Assembly (NCBI RefSeq): GCF_001039475.1
Contig: NZ_LELK01000001.1
Coordinates: 1,383,607 to 1,447,606, forward strand
Source: Guptibacillus hwajinpoensis
Lineage (GTDB): Bacteria; Bacillota; Bacilli; Bacillales; Guptibacillaceae
Direction: 5' to 3'
DNA length: 64,000 bases
The notes under the pieces were generated by a model. The model did not search any database. It worked only from the letters and a program-made list of their open reading frames with translations, and was not told the DNA's origin. Every line of letters begins with the position of its first letter. Positions within the stretch are counted from its first letter, which is position 1. Shown piece by piece: positions 7,838 through 16,323 of this stretch. The position numbers and the translations under genes were made by a program.

Positions 7838-9201
7838 GACGATTTCACCTCTCTTTTTCGTTTATTACTATCGTTTGATTCCAAATTAGCAATGTAGTAT
7901 TTCTCACCTTTAGCAAAATGAGCTGGGTCGAGCTGTGGAGTGTGCTCGTGTACGGCCATTAATTCCATTAATTCATTTAATGTATGTGAAGGAATTTCGT
8001 AATACTCCCATGCATCATTTGCTGCTAATTGAAGGTAAGCGAACCTCATTTCATACATTGTGTAAATCTCAAACAATCGGTTATTGAATGTAACTTCGTA
8101 AGCTGCTTTAGCTCCTGGTGCTGTTAATCCCCATTTTCCATCCGTTTGATTCAATAGACCTTCTCTACTCAGACGGTGAAGATTTTTATCAAGCATACGA
8201 GTCGCCATTCTTCTTCTAGTAAGCAACTGATCACGTGTGAATAACATGCTCTGATTAGAAATACTCGCTTCTTCAGCAAGGTCATACATTGTTTGGAGTA
8301 CTGTTTCTCTTGCAACACGTTTACGTAATCTGTAAAGTTTCAGTCCTTTTGAAACAAGTCCACGATTAGGTGCAAACACAAGCGAGATGATAAAAATAAC
8401 CGTAGCAGCCAAAACAATGACTGGTCCAGTTGGCAAGTTGCTCGCCATCGAACTTAAGATCGTACCAAGAATACCTGAAAGAGCCCCGATTGTACCTGCT
8501 ACAATGACCATACGATCAAGACGATCGGTCCAGTATCTTGCAGCTATTGCAGGCGTAATGAGCATGGCGGCCATAAGGATAACGCCCACGGCTTGTAAAC
8601 CGATTACAACTGCACTTACGATTAGGGTCATTAGTAAAGCATTAATGAAGCCAGTTGGAAGTCCAATTCCTTTTGCAAATTGTCGATCGAATGTAAACAG
8701 CTTCAATTCCTTAAAAAGGAGAAACGTTATGATAAGAAGAACAATTGCTACACTAGAAATAACCTTAACGTCACTACCAACAAGCGAAGCTGCCTGACCG
8801 AATATAAAGTCGTCAAGTCCACTTTGATTTCCATTCTTAGACTGCGCAATTTTCGTAAGAAGGACAATTCCAAAGCCAAAGAACACAGAAAGAACCAATC
8901 CAATCGCAGTGTCTTCTTTAATTCTCGAATGATTAATAATCGCCTGAATGAAATAGGTTGCAAGTAAGCCGGATAATGCAGCCCCTACAAGAAACCATCC
9001 AATTGATTTTGTTCCATATAGTAAGAATGCTAGACAAATACCTGGTAATGCAGCATGAGCCATCGCATCACCAATCAGACTCTGCTTGCGAAGAAGAGCA
9101 AAGCTTCCAAGCACACCGCTCGCAACTCCTAGAAGAATAGATCCAAAGAGGACCCATTGTGTATTCGCATCCTGCAAAGTTAAGAGAAGCTCATTCCACA
9201 T
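7834..9201 (-). CDS. mntC: manganese ABC transporter permease MntC with C-terminal DtxR-like domain
   Basis: A 455-residue fusion. The first 290 residues form an ABC-3 permease (LIGDAMAHAALPGICLAF is the coupling motif). The rest is soluble and contains a winged-helix segment resembling iron-dependent repressors (QLLTRRRMATRMLDKNLHRL). This architecture is known for Bacillus MntC. The soluble part may sense intracellular metal, but that is inference. It sits between mntB (11 bp upstream) and mntD (4-bp overlap). Confidence 0.93.
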   Translation of the reverse strand: MWNELLLTLQDANTQWVLFGSILLGVASGVLGSFALLRKQSLIGDAMAHAALPGICLAFLLYGTKSIGWFLVGAALSGLLATYFIQAIINHSRIKEDTAIGLVLSVFFGFGIVLLTKIAQSKNGNQSGLDDFIFGQAASLVGSDVKVISSVAIVLLIITFLLFKELKLFTFDRQFAKGIGLPTGFINALLMTLIVSAVVIGLQAVGVILMAAMLITPAIAARYWTDRLDRMVIVAGTIGALSGILGTILSSMASNLPTGPVIVLAATVIFIISLVFAPNRGLVSKGLKLYRLRKRVARETVLQTMYDLAEEASISNQSMLFTRDQLLTRRRMATRMLDKNLHRLSREGLLNQTDGKWGLTAPGAKAAYEVTFNNRLFEIYTMYEMRFAYLQLAANDAWEYYEIPSHTLNELMELMAVHEHTPQLDPAHFAKGEKYYIANLESNDSNKRKREVKSS

Positions 9202-9212
9202 TTTAAGCCCTC

Positions 9213-9968
9213 CTATGACTGCACTACATGTGATGGGTCAAGTTGAGTGTCTAGAAACGACAGACGACCACCATATGTTTTTTGCAGATTATCGATTGTA
9301 AACACTTCTTCAGTAGGTCCAAGGGCAATTTTCCGTTTGTTTAATAGGAGCGTCCAATCAAAATATTCCTTAACTGTTTGAAGGTCATGGTGAACAACGA
9401 GTACTGTTTTACCCTGCGCCTTTAGTTCGTTTAATAAAGAAATAATTGCTTTCTCAGTCGCTGCGTCAACTCCTACAAACGGTTCATCCATGAAATAGAC
9501 AGTCGCATCCTGTGCAAGTGCTCTTGCGAGGAAGACACGCTGCTGCTGCCCACCTGAAAGCTGGCTGATTTGCCGACTTGCATATTCTTTCATACCAACT
9601 TTATCAAGTGCCTGTAGAGCGATAGCAGTGTCCTTTTTACCTGGACGCCTAAACCATCCAATATGTCCATATCGCCCCATTAGTACAACATCTAATGCAT
9701 TTGTTGGAAAGTCCCAATCAACTGAACCACGCTGCGGAACGTATCCAACTAGTTTTCTTTGAGATTTATAAGGTTTACCATAAATATCTACTGTGCCTGA
9801 GGCTGTTGGAATGAGCCCTAATATCGCTTTAATTAAAGTCGATTTCCCTGCACCATTTGGTCCAACAACACCAATTAATTTACCTTCTGGCATATCGAAA
9901 GTAATTTCTTGTAGTACCGGCTTTCGATCGTATGCAACTGTAACGTTTGATACCTTCACTGGATTCAT
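9213..9968 (-). CDS. mntB: manganese ABC transporter ATP-binding protein MntB
   Basis: A 251-residue ABC ATPase that powers import by MntC and MntD. Walker A (GPNGAGKST) is at residues 36-44, the signature LSGGQQQR is near residue 138, and Walker B (ATVYFMDEPFVG) follows. The conserved His lies in VVHHDL. The gene is the second of the operon, behind the binding protein gene. Confidence 0.96.
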   Translation of the reverse strand: MNPVKVSNVTVAYDRKPVLQEITFDMPEGKLIGVVGPNGAGKSTLIKAILGLIPTASGTVDIYGKPYKSQRKLVGYVPQRGSVDWDFPTNALDVVLMGRYGHIGWFRRPGKKDTAIALQALDKVGMKEYASRQISQLSGGQQQRVFLARALAQDATVYFMDEPFVGVDAATEKAIISLLNELKAQGKTVLVVHHDLQTVKEYFDWTLLLNKRKIALGPTEEVFTIDNLQKTYGGRLSFLDTQLDPSHVVQS

Positions 9969-10004
9969 CTCTGTGCTCCTTTCTTACTTTATTACTTTCT
10001 TACT

Positions 10005-10931
10005 TTATTTCAATGATTCTGTTATTGTTTCAATGTTGTGTTCGTACATTCCTACATACGTTCCTTCAGGTGTACCTTCTTCTCCCATTGCGTCAGAAAA
10101 TAATTCTCCACCTATAACAACTTCATGACCCTTTTCTTTCGAGCCTTCAACAACCGCATTTATAGACCGTTCTGAAATACTACTTTCTATGAAAACAGCT
10201 TTGATGTTTCGGTCAGCGAGAACGTTAACCAAATCCTGTACGTCTCGCAATCCATATTCTGAATCGGTACTTAAGCCTTGTAAGCCTTTAACTTCCATGC
10301 CGTATGCTTGGCCGAAGTATTGAAATGCATCGTGTGCAGTCACAAGGACACGACTTTCTTCAGGTATTTCATTAATTCTCTCTTGTGATTCAGTTTGTAA
10401 CGTCGTTAATTCTTCAAGGTACGCTTCAGTGTTTTTTTCATAATCAGCTTTATTATCTGGATCTAGTTCAATCAAGCCATCGCGTACTTCTTCAACCGCA
10501 TACTTCCATAAGTCAATGTCAAACCAAACGTGAGGATCTACTGCAGACGAATTTGCTTGATCAACCAAAAGCATGTCTTCTGGAATCGCTTCTGCGACTG
10601 GATAGGTTGGATTCTCATCTTTCATTTTCGCAAAAATATCGCCCATTTTCCCTTCAAGATGTAGACCATTATAGAAAATAATATCGGCGTTCGATAATTT
10701 GTTAATATCTCCTTGAGATGCTTTGTACAAATGCGGATCGATTCCAGGACCCATTAGTGAATCAACTTTAACGTGATCTTCACCTATGTTTTTAGCAATG
10801 TCTCCAATCTGACCTGTTGTAGTTGTAACTTTAATCTTCCCTTCACCTTCAGTACTCTCCCCTGCAGTACTGCAAGCACCTAAAATAACTAGTAACAAAC
10901 AAGCGCTGACAATTCCAAACCATTTCTTCAT
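10005..10931 (-). CDS. mntA: manganese-binding lipoprotein MntA
   Basis: A 308-residue cluster A-1 solute-binding lipoprotein. The signal peptide ends in the lipobox LGAC with Cys20. Metal ligands are visible as the His residues in GIDPHLYKAS and VDPHVWFDI and a Glu/Asp pair in the second lobe (FIESSISE, GGELFSDAMG). It captures Mn(II) outside the membrane for MntBCD. The gene leads the operon and has a leader of about 280 bases with an MntR-like operator at its promoter. Confidence 0.95.
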   Translation of the reverse strand: MKKWFGIVSACLLLVILGACSTAGESTEGEGKIKVTTTTGQIGDIAKNIGEDHVKVDSLMGPGIDPHLYKASQGDINKLSNADIIFYNGLHLEGKMGDIFAKMKDENPTYPVAEAIPEDMLLVDQANSSAVDPHVWFDIDLWKYAVEEVRDGLIELDPDNKADYEKNTEAYLEELTTLQTESQERINEIPEESRVLVTAHDAFQYFGQAYGMEVKGLQGLSTDSEYGLRDVQDLVNVLADRNIKAVFIESSISERSINAVVEGSKEKGHEVVIGGELFSDAMGEEGTPEGTYVGMYEHNIETITESLK

Positions 10932-11103
10932 AATCGTTCTCCTCTCTTTCTGTCCATCATTCTCTTAATCTAATAATCTTCAACTAACCTATGGGCTCTT
11001 TATAAAAGATGTGCTTTTCCACTTATCAATTGTGAAAACATTTTGCAATCCCTCTCTTTTGTTTGCTGCATATACAAGTTTTTCCCTCGTGCAACAATTG
11101 ATT

Positions 11104-11129
11104 AAAAAAACAGAGCTGAAAGCAGCTCC
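11104..11129 (-). terminator. intrinsic terminator inside the mntA leader (possible attenuator)
   Basis: On the minus strand GAGCTG-CTTT-CAGCTC is followed by TGTTTTTTT. It lies about 85-110 bases past the predicted start of transcription and about 170 bases before mntA. No gene on the minus strand upstream needs a terminator here, so it may regulate read-through. Confidence 0.7.
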
Positions 11130-11205
11130 AATCAATAAAATTTAAAGAAATCGATTAATCACTCACGAAAAATCATAATTAGTACTAATGTCGACGTTCG
11201 TAAAT

Positions 11206-11221
11206 GTTTCCCTAATGCAAA
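11206..11221 (-). promoter_or_regulatory. MntR operator
   Basis: GTTTCCCTAATGCAAA closely matches the known MntR box (half-sites TTTGC and GTTTCC in an imperfect palindrome). It overlaps the last base of the -10 box and the start region of the predicted mntA promoter, which fits repression by Mn-bound MntR. Confidence 0.75.
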
Positions 11222-11248
11222 AGTATCGCACAAACGAAAGTTTGTCAA
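11220..11248 (-). promoter_or_regulatory. sigma-A promoter of mntABCD
   Basis: On the minus strand a consensus TTGACA (11243-11248) is followed after 17 bases by TACTTT (11220-11225). Transcription would start near 11212, giving a long leader to mntA at 10931. Confidence 0.75.
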
Positions 11249-11377
11249 CTCTAGTTTATGCTCTACGTTAGTTGAATAGAATAATTATTTCTTCCTGTGA
11301 TATGTATCACAGTCTTCTATTGCCTTTCAGATTACAATAAAAGTAAGTTAACTATACTTTTTTGAGGGGGAATTAAG

Positions 11378-12073
11378 ATGAGTGCAAAACATTTCAACAT
11401 TCTTGTAGCGGTAGATGGATCTGATTCAGCAGAGGTTGCTTTCTCAAAAGCAGTTGATATTGCTATACAGGACGACGCATCACTTCTCATTGCACACGTT
11501 ATTGATACGAGGAACTTCTCCACTTTTGAACTATATGATTTAGCAACAGAACGAGCTGAACATTTCGGCCAACGGCTACTTAAAGAATATAAAGAAAAAG
11601 CAGCTTTAGCAGGGTTAAGAAATGTTAAAACAACCATTGAGTATGGATCTCCTAAAGTAAAGATTTCCAAAACCATCGCTCCTCAACATAACATTGATCT
11701 CATTGTATGTGGCGCTACTGGAATGAACCGTGTTGAACGGTTGCTGATGGGAAGCGTATCGGAACACATCACCCGACATGCTCCTTGTGATGTTCTCGTT
11801 GTAAGAGGTGCAAAAGTACCAATTAAGGAGGGAATTAAATTGAACATAGGTGACAAAATTCTAAAACATCGATTAGAATCTAATTTGACTATTGAAGAAC
11901 TTGCAGTTAAGGTTCGAATTGGTTCTGGTTTAATGCAGCAAATTGAAGAGGGGCAATCACATCCTGACGTACAAACCTTACTCAAAATATCTACCGCACT
12001 AGATATTCCAGCTTCTGAATTTCTAGAAAAAGAAACCATTGAAGCATTAAAAAATGTAGAAACAAAAAAGTAA
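11378..12073 (+). CDS. universal stress protein fused to XRE-type HTH domain
   Basis: A 231-residue two-domain protein. Residues 1-147 are a UspA domain with the ATP-binding loop GATGMNRVERLLMGS. Residues 155-220 are a Cro/CI-type helix-turn-helix (LKHRLESNLTIEELAVKVRI, then LLKISTALDIPASEFLE). Bacterial USPs are usually single-domain, so this could be a nucleotide-responsive DNA-binding protein; that role is inference. The ATG follows GAGGGGG. It is monocistronic, with a strong terminator at 12102-12128, and is divergent from mntABCD. Confidence 0.88.
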   Translation: MSAKHFNILVAVDGSDSAEVAFSKAVDIAIQDDASLLIAHVIDTRNFSTFELYDLATERAEHFGQRLLKEYKEKAALAGLRNVKTTIEYGSPKVKISKTIAPQHNIDLIVCGATGMNRVERLLMGSVSEHITRHAPCDVLVVRGAKVPIKEGIKLNIGDKILKHRLESNLTIEELAVKVRIGSGLMQQIEEGQSHPDVQTLLKISTALDIPASEFLEKETIEALKNVETKK

Positions 12074-12101
12074 TTGACTTTTCATACTTGAATAATAAAC
12101 A

Positions 12102-12128
12102 ACGCTGGCAATATGCCAGCGTTTTTTT
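12102..12128. terminator. terminator between the USP-HTH gene and the convergent kinase gene
   Basis: ACGCTGGCA and TGCCAGCGT pair around ATA and are followed by seven Ts in the + direction. The convergent kinase gene stops inside the T-run. Confidence 0.88.
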
Positions 12129-13923
12129 ATTGCGCGGAAACTAAATGTTTTTCTTCAGCCGGAAGAGAAATGTTTACAGTTGTTCCTTCTCCCTCAATAC
12201 TCGTGATGGTCATTCTTCCATTATGATTCTCAATAATGTTGAAACTCACCATCAACCCGAGTCCTGTACCATTCTCTTTAAGTGTATAGAATGGTTCTCC
12301 AATTCTTGATAACTGATGTTCTGGGATACCAACGCCTTGATCTTTTATTGAAATCACGGCGTCGTCGTTTTCATTCTTTGAAACTTTTAATGAGATCATA
12401 CCACCTGAGGGCATCGCTTCAATAGCGTTTTTTAGCACGTTTACTAAAACCTGTTTAATCTGGTTTTCTTCACAAACAAGGAGAAAATGATCGAACTCGT
12501 AGTCTGTTCTTATAACAATATCCTTCAGAATTGCTTGCGTCTTGAGAAGCGAAACAACATGCCTTAGTAACGAGATAAGGTCACTTTCAGCAAATTCTTT
12601 TTCTTGTGGTCTTGCGAGCAACATAAATTCACTCACTATGAAATTGATACGATCAATTTCTGAGAGCATGATTTGCAAGAACTCCTGTGATTTTTCATCT
12701 TTTGATGAGCTATGAAGAATATTCGCAAACCCTTTTAAAGAAGTTAATGGATTTCTTATTTCATGTGCAACACCCGCTGCTAACTCTCCAACAGCTGTTA
12801 ACTTTTCTGAGCGCCTTAGAAGTTCTTCCGTTTCTTTTGATTCTGTAATATCTTCTACGAAAGCAATGACACCCTGTACTTTCCCCTCGATTATATGAGG
12901 AATCGATACAATTTTCACTTTAACGGAATGGCCAAGTTTGTGTACGATGGCTGATTCACATTTCTGAGGACTACCCTTTTTGGTTTCTTCAAAGCAAGTC
13001 ATCATCCGCTTAAGAAATCGCTGTTCAACAATTTGAAAACTCGTTTTATTTCTTGCTTCACTTGAAGTGTATCCACTCATTTTCTCTAATGAAGGATTGA
13101 TATTGAGAATCTGACCATCAACATTCAGAAGCATCACACCGTCTGGACTGTTTTCAACGAGTGATTGATATCTGTGCTCACTTTCTTGTAGTTGGTTCGC
13201 TTGAATCTCAAGCTTACGATCTCGAACGACACTAATTAATATTAAGACGGCTACAATGAAAATACCTGTCAAAACGATGTACTGCAGAAGTGTGCTGTCA
13301 CCGTAATTCTCAACATTAAATTGAGGTTTTGCTAAGGACGTCGACATCGTTAAATAATAAATACAAGAAGAGCCAATACCAAGTACGATAGCGCCAAACA
13401 TTTTCCCCCAAGAAGAGACTTTTTCGTTTGAAACACCATAAACGAGCCATAAGCTACTGATTGTTGTAAAAAAGGCAATGGATCCTGGGAGTGCTAATCT
13501 CCACCAATCACTTAATTTGTATGTAACGTTCAGCAAATAGGTGGAAGTGAGCACCTGTAGAATAAGTAAGGATAGCGCAATAGATATACTAGCAAAGAAG
13601 ATAGCTCTTAATTGCCTTTTGTATGTAAGAATAAGAAATGAAACAAACGAACCACAAACAGGGATTAATAGTGTAGTAGCAACAAACCATGGCTGATAGT
13701 GAGCTGATGAAGTGGATGCCAATCCCAAAATGACTATGTATTGAAGAATCCAAATACCAGCTCCAAATGCGAGAGCACTTCCGATAATCCATATTTTTCT
13801 ATATGAGAGCACCATATTTAAGGCTTTTTCATGAAAATCAAATGCTGTATATGAATAACTTACTACCATTAAAATCGAGATCACAACTAGAAAGAAATGA
13901 AATGTATATGTGAAATCCGCCAT
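12127..13923 (-). CDS. orphan sensor histidine kinase with seven-helix MHYT-like sensor and PAS domain
   Basis: A 598-residue kinase. The N-terminal 240 residues form about seven membrane helices whose layout resembles MHYT sensors, but the MHYT signature is lost (GAGIWILQYIVIL). A PAS domain follows at about 250-370. Next come HisKA with the phospho-accepting His in HEIRNPLTSLKGF and a HATPase domain ending GTGLGLMVSFNII. This C-terminal half resembles the sporulation kinases KinA-KinE. No response regulator gene is adjacent, so it probably feeds the Spo0 phosphorelay (inference). I chose the ATG at 13923, with GTGGGG upstream, over the GTG at 13935. Confidence 0.88.
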   Translation of the reverse strand: MADFTYTFHFFLVVISILMVVSYSYTAFDFHEKALNMVLSYRKIWIIGSALAFGAGIWILQYIVILGLASTSSAHYQPWFVATTLLIPVCGSFVSFLILTYKRQLRAIFFASISIALSLLILQVLTSTYLLNVTYKLSDWWRLALPGSIAFFTTISSLWLVYGVSNEKVSSWGKMFGAIVLGIGSSCIYYLTMSTSLAKPQFNVENYGDSTLLQYIVLTGIFIVAVLILISVVRDRKLEIQANQLQESEHRYQSLVENSPDGVMLLNVDGQILNINPSLEKMSGYTSSEARNKTSFQIVEQRFLKRMMTCFEETKKGSPQKCESAIVHKLGHSVKVKIVSIPHIIEGKVQGVIAFVEDITESKETEELLRRSEKLTAVGELAAGVAHEIRNPLTSLKGFANILHSSSKDEKSQEFLQIMLSEIDRINFIVSEFMLLARPQEKEFAESDLISLLRHVVSLLKTQAILKDIVIRTDYEFDHFLLVCEENQIKQVLVNVLKNAIEAMPSGGMISLKVSKNENDDAVISIKDQGVGIPEHQLSRIGEPFYTLKENGTGLGLMVSFNIIENHNGRMTITSIEGEGTTVNISLPAEEKHLVSAQ

Positions 13924-14071
13924 GCTATACCCCACTCTTTTTTTGTATTCAATGTCAAAATCTAAACAATCATATCCCTAATTACTATTTGACAATGTTC
14001 ACGTAATCCCTTCCACATTTTACAAATTTAACAGGAAATTTCGTTTTTCAATTAGCTCGAAAATGACAAAC

Positions 14072-14092
14072 AGCCTGTTTAGAACAGGCTGC
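14072..14092. terminator. hairpin, possible terminator
   Basis: AGCCTGTT and AACAGGCT pair around a three-base loop between two genes. It lacks a clean T-run, so its role is uncertain. Confidence 0.45.
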
Positions 14093-14157
14093 AATTGACA
14101 ATTCAAGTGCCTAACTATAGGTTTATTCGGGTAAGGAAGAGTGAAGGAGGAGTATCC

Positions 14158-14442
14158 ATGCCACAAATTCTTTTTAAAGTTCAACAAGTCAATCGTCTAG
14201 AAAACCACCATATACCCGATACGTACGAAGCAACAGTTGAAGTGGAGATCATTAATCGTGAATCAGGAGAACTTATGAAACAGGGTACTCTCCCTGTTCA
14301 ATTTAATGAACACGGCTCATTTCCTTCTATTTCACATATTCAACAGTTTGTATCTGATAAGAAGATGCAGACAAAGCTGTTATTTGATATTAGAAGATAT
14401 GTACGCAAGTTGCGCCCGTACCTTCAACCTGATGAACAATAA
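14158..14442 (+). CDS. hypothetical 94-residue protein
   Basis: A small, soluble, charged protein with no motif I recognise. It is predicted to be mixed alpha/beta, with a basic C-terminal helix (LLFDIRRYVRKLRPYL). The ATG at 14158 follows GAAGGAGGAG, which rules out the longer in-frame start. It ends directly against the convergent GAF/PucR regulator gene with no bases between the stop codons. Confidence 0.7.
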   Translation: MPQILFKVQQVNRLENHHIPDTYEATVEVEIINRESGELMKQGTLPVQFNEHGSFPSISHIQQFVSDKKMQTKLLFDIRRYVRKLRPYLQPDEQ

Positions 14443-16302
14443 CTAGGCCTCATATAAATAGCGGTAGATGTTACAAGCAACCTGGATGTTCAGTAAGTCA
14501 GTAGGGTTATTGAATTCTATGTTCATGATTTCTTGAATACGTTGAATTCGATAGTTCATAGTGTTCACATGAACGTGTAACTGTTCAGATGCATCTTTCA
14601 AATCCTGACCAGTTGATAAATAGACGAATAGCGTCTGGAACAATTCACCTTTCCGTCTTTTCTCGTAAGCAAGGAGCGGAGAAAGGTATTCAAACGCGTA
14701 GTTTGCAAGCTCGTCTTCTTTGTTATTTAGAAGTAAGCGTAGAGCCCCTAGTTCTTCATACCATGAGGTTGATCCTGCAAAAGCAAAGCGTTTGAGGAAC
14801 TTAATCGTTTTCTTCGCTTCTTGAAACGATTGATGAAGTGCAAGTAACCCTTTAACTGGTTTGCCAATTCCGATTCGGCAAACTTTCTCTTCTGATATGT
14901 CTTCGATTAATTGATTGAAATCATTCATAAAGCGGTTAACAGTGATTATGGATGATTCAATCCCTTTCTTATATTCCTGGTGGAAGATCAAAACAACTTG
15001 TCTACCCCATTCTGTTACAAGCACTTGTATGTCACTATTATTCGTTAGTAAGTGACTTATAGCAGAATGAATACACCTGCGGAGCCATTCCTCTTGCTCT
15101 TTACTATATTCCTGCGGCACATCAAGAACAGCCGCTGTGAAATAACCATCCATACTTGTATCCAATCGATTCGAAACATAGCTTAAGTCTGAATCATCTT
15201 CTTGTTCTGACAGAACATTAATGAGTAACTCACTTGTTAAGCGCTGCTGTTCCTTATGCTCTGACTCCTTCTTCATTAATTGAAGACCAGCTACTGTACA
15301 AGCATGATACACTGCAGAATGTTCAAATCTAGTAAGAGATCGCTTATCCGTTATTACTGCAAGATAGCCTAGTGGAAATGTTAACCTTCCTAACGGAAAA
15401 ATAAGAAACTCACCTTCTAACCCTACTATAGCCTGATCTTTCTCATTCGAGTTAATATAGCCGTTCTTTGAATGAAGGTGATTAATAATTGTACTTTTAA
15501 GCACTTTTCTGTTCTGCAAATCTTCAGTACTTGATGCCTTCACATCACCAAAGGGATCAAATACCATAACTGCTTTTCCAATGGCATTCCCTAAATAAGT
15601 GCAAATTTCCCCAAAAGAACTCTCTTCCATCCCTATGTCCGATAAAGCCTGATGTGTTTCAACTGATTTAGACAAACCCTCATTTTGATGAATAATCGTT
15701 TGATTAAACCGCTGTACTTTTTCAAGAGAAATCTCTTTGTTTCGATACAAATCAGCATTTTCAAGGGCAATAGCAGCTTGGGAAGATATTGCTTCTACTA
15801 ACCTTATATCATCTTCTGTGAATGGCTTCTCTTGTTTGAAACGATCAAGAACGATGACTCCTGTACAAACGTTGTCTTGGATGATTGGGATACAAATTGT
15901 GCTTAAAGGGCGTTCTTCGGCCGATTGTTTATATAGCTTAGCATTCTGTACACTCATTGTATCCATCGCATGAGCTACTTCTTTACTTGTTTGAAAGTGA
16001 AGTGTTTTTTCTTGTGCAAAAGCCATTCCCGTCATAGACTCACCAGACTTTAGCATAACTTCATTTACAGTTTTTTTGCGAAAGCCATATGAAGCCGCGA
16101 CTTTTAGACTTTTACTATTACGATCATAAAGAAAGAGGACTCCCCCATCTGCTGCATCGATCGCCGAAACAGCTTCTTCAATCACTGATTGAATAACTGA
16201 ATAAAAATCTAATGAAGAGTTAAAGATCGTTGAAACTTGCATGAGCAGATGTAGCTGCCGTTTGCTTAGATCTGCTTCGTTCTCTAATAATCCTCTCGCC
16301 AT
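14443..16302 (-). CDS. GAF-domain transcriptional regulator with PucR-type C-terminal HTH
   Basis: A 619-residue cytosolic regulator. Residues 15-185 form a GAF domain, the middle region resembles the CdaR/GGDEF-like segment of PucR-family activators, and the C-terminal 60 residues hold the PucR HTH (DASEQLHVHVNTMNYRIQRI). Such proteins usually activate a nearby catabolic gene in response to a small metabolite. The M20 amidohydrolase gene ends 21 bp upstream in the same direction and is the natural target or operon partner. The effector cannot be read from the sequence. Confidence 0.87.
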   Translation of the reverse strand: MARGLLENEADLSKRQLHLLMQVSTIFNSSLDFYSVIQSVIEEAVSAIDAADGGVLFLYDRNSKSLKVAASYGFRKKTVNEVMLKSGESMTGMAFAQEKTLHFQTSKEVAHAMDTMSVQNAKLYKQSAEERPLSTICIPIIQDNVCTGVIVLDRFKQEKPFTEDDIRLVEAISSQAAIALENADLYRNKEISLEKVQRFNQTIIHQNEGLSKSVETHQALSDIGMEESSFGEICTYLGNAIGKAVMVFDPFGDVKASSTEDLQNRKVLKSTIINHLHSKNGYINSNEKDQAIVGLEGEFLIFPLGRLTFPLGYLAVITDKRSLTRFEHSAVYHACTVAGLQLMKKESEHKEQQRLTSELLINVLSEQEDDSDLSYVSNRLDTSMDGYFTAAVLDVPQEYSKEQEEWLRRCIHSAISHLLTNNSDIQVLVTEWGRQVVLIFHQEYKKGIESSIITVNRFMNDFNQLIEDISEEKVCRIGIGKPVKGLLALHQSFQEAKKTIKFLKRFAFAGSTSWYEELGALRLLLNNKEDELANYAFEYLSPLLAYEKRRKGELFQTLFVYLSTGQDLKDASEQLHVHVNTMNYRIQRIQEIMNIEFNNPTDLLNIQVACNIYRYLYEA

Positions 16303-16323
16303 TTACTTCCCTCCTTTTCGCTT

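Noticed and set aside
11104-11205. yybP-ykoY manganese riboswitch in the mntA leader
   Set aside because: The conserved core of that riboswitch is not found; only a simple terminator hairpin is visible.
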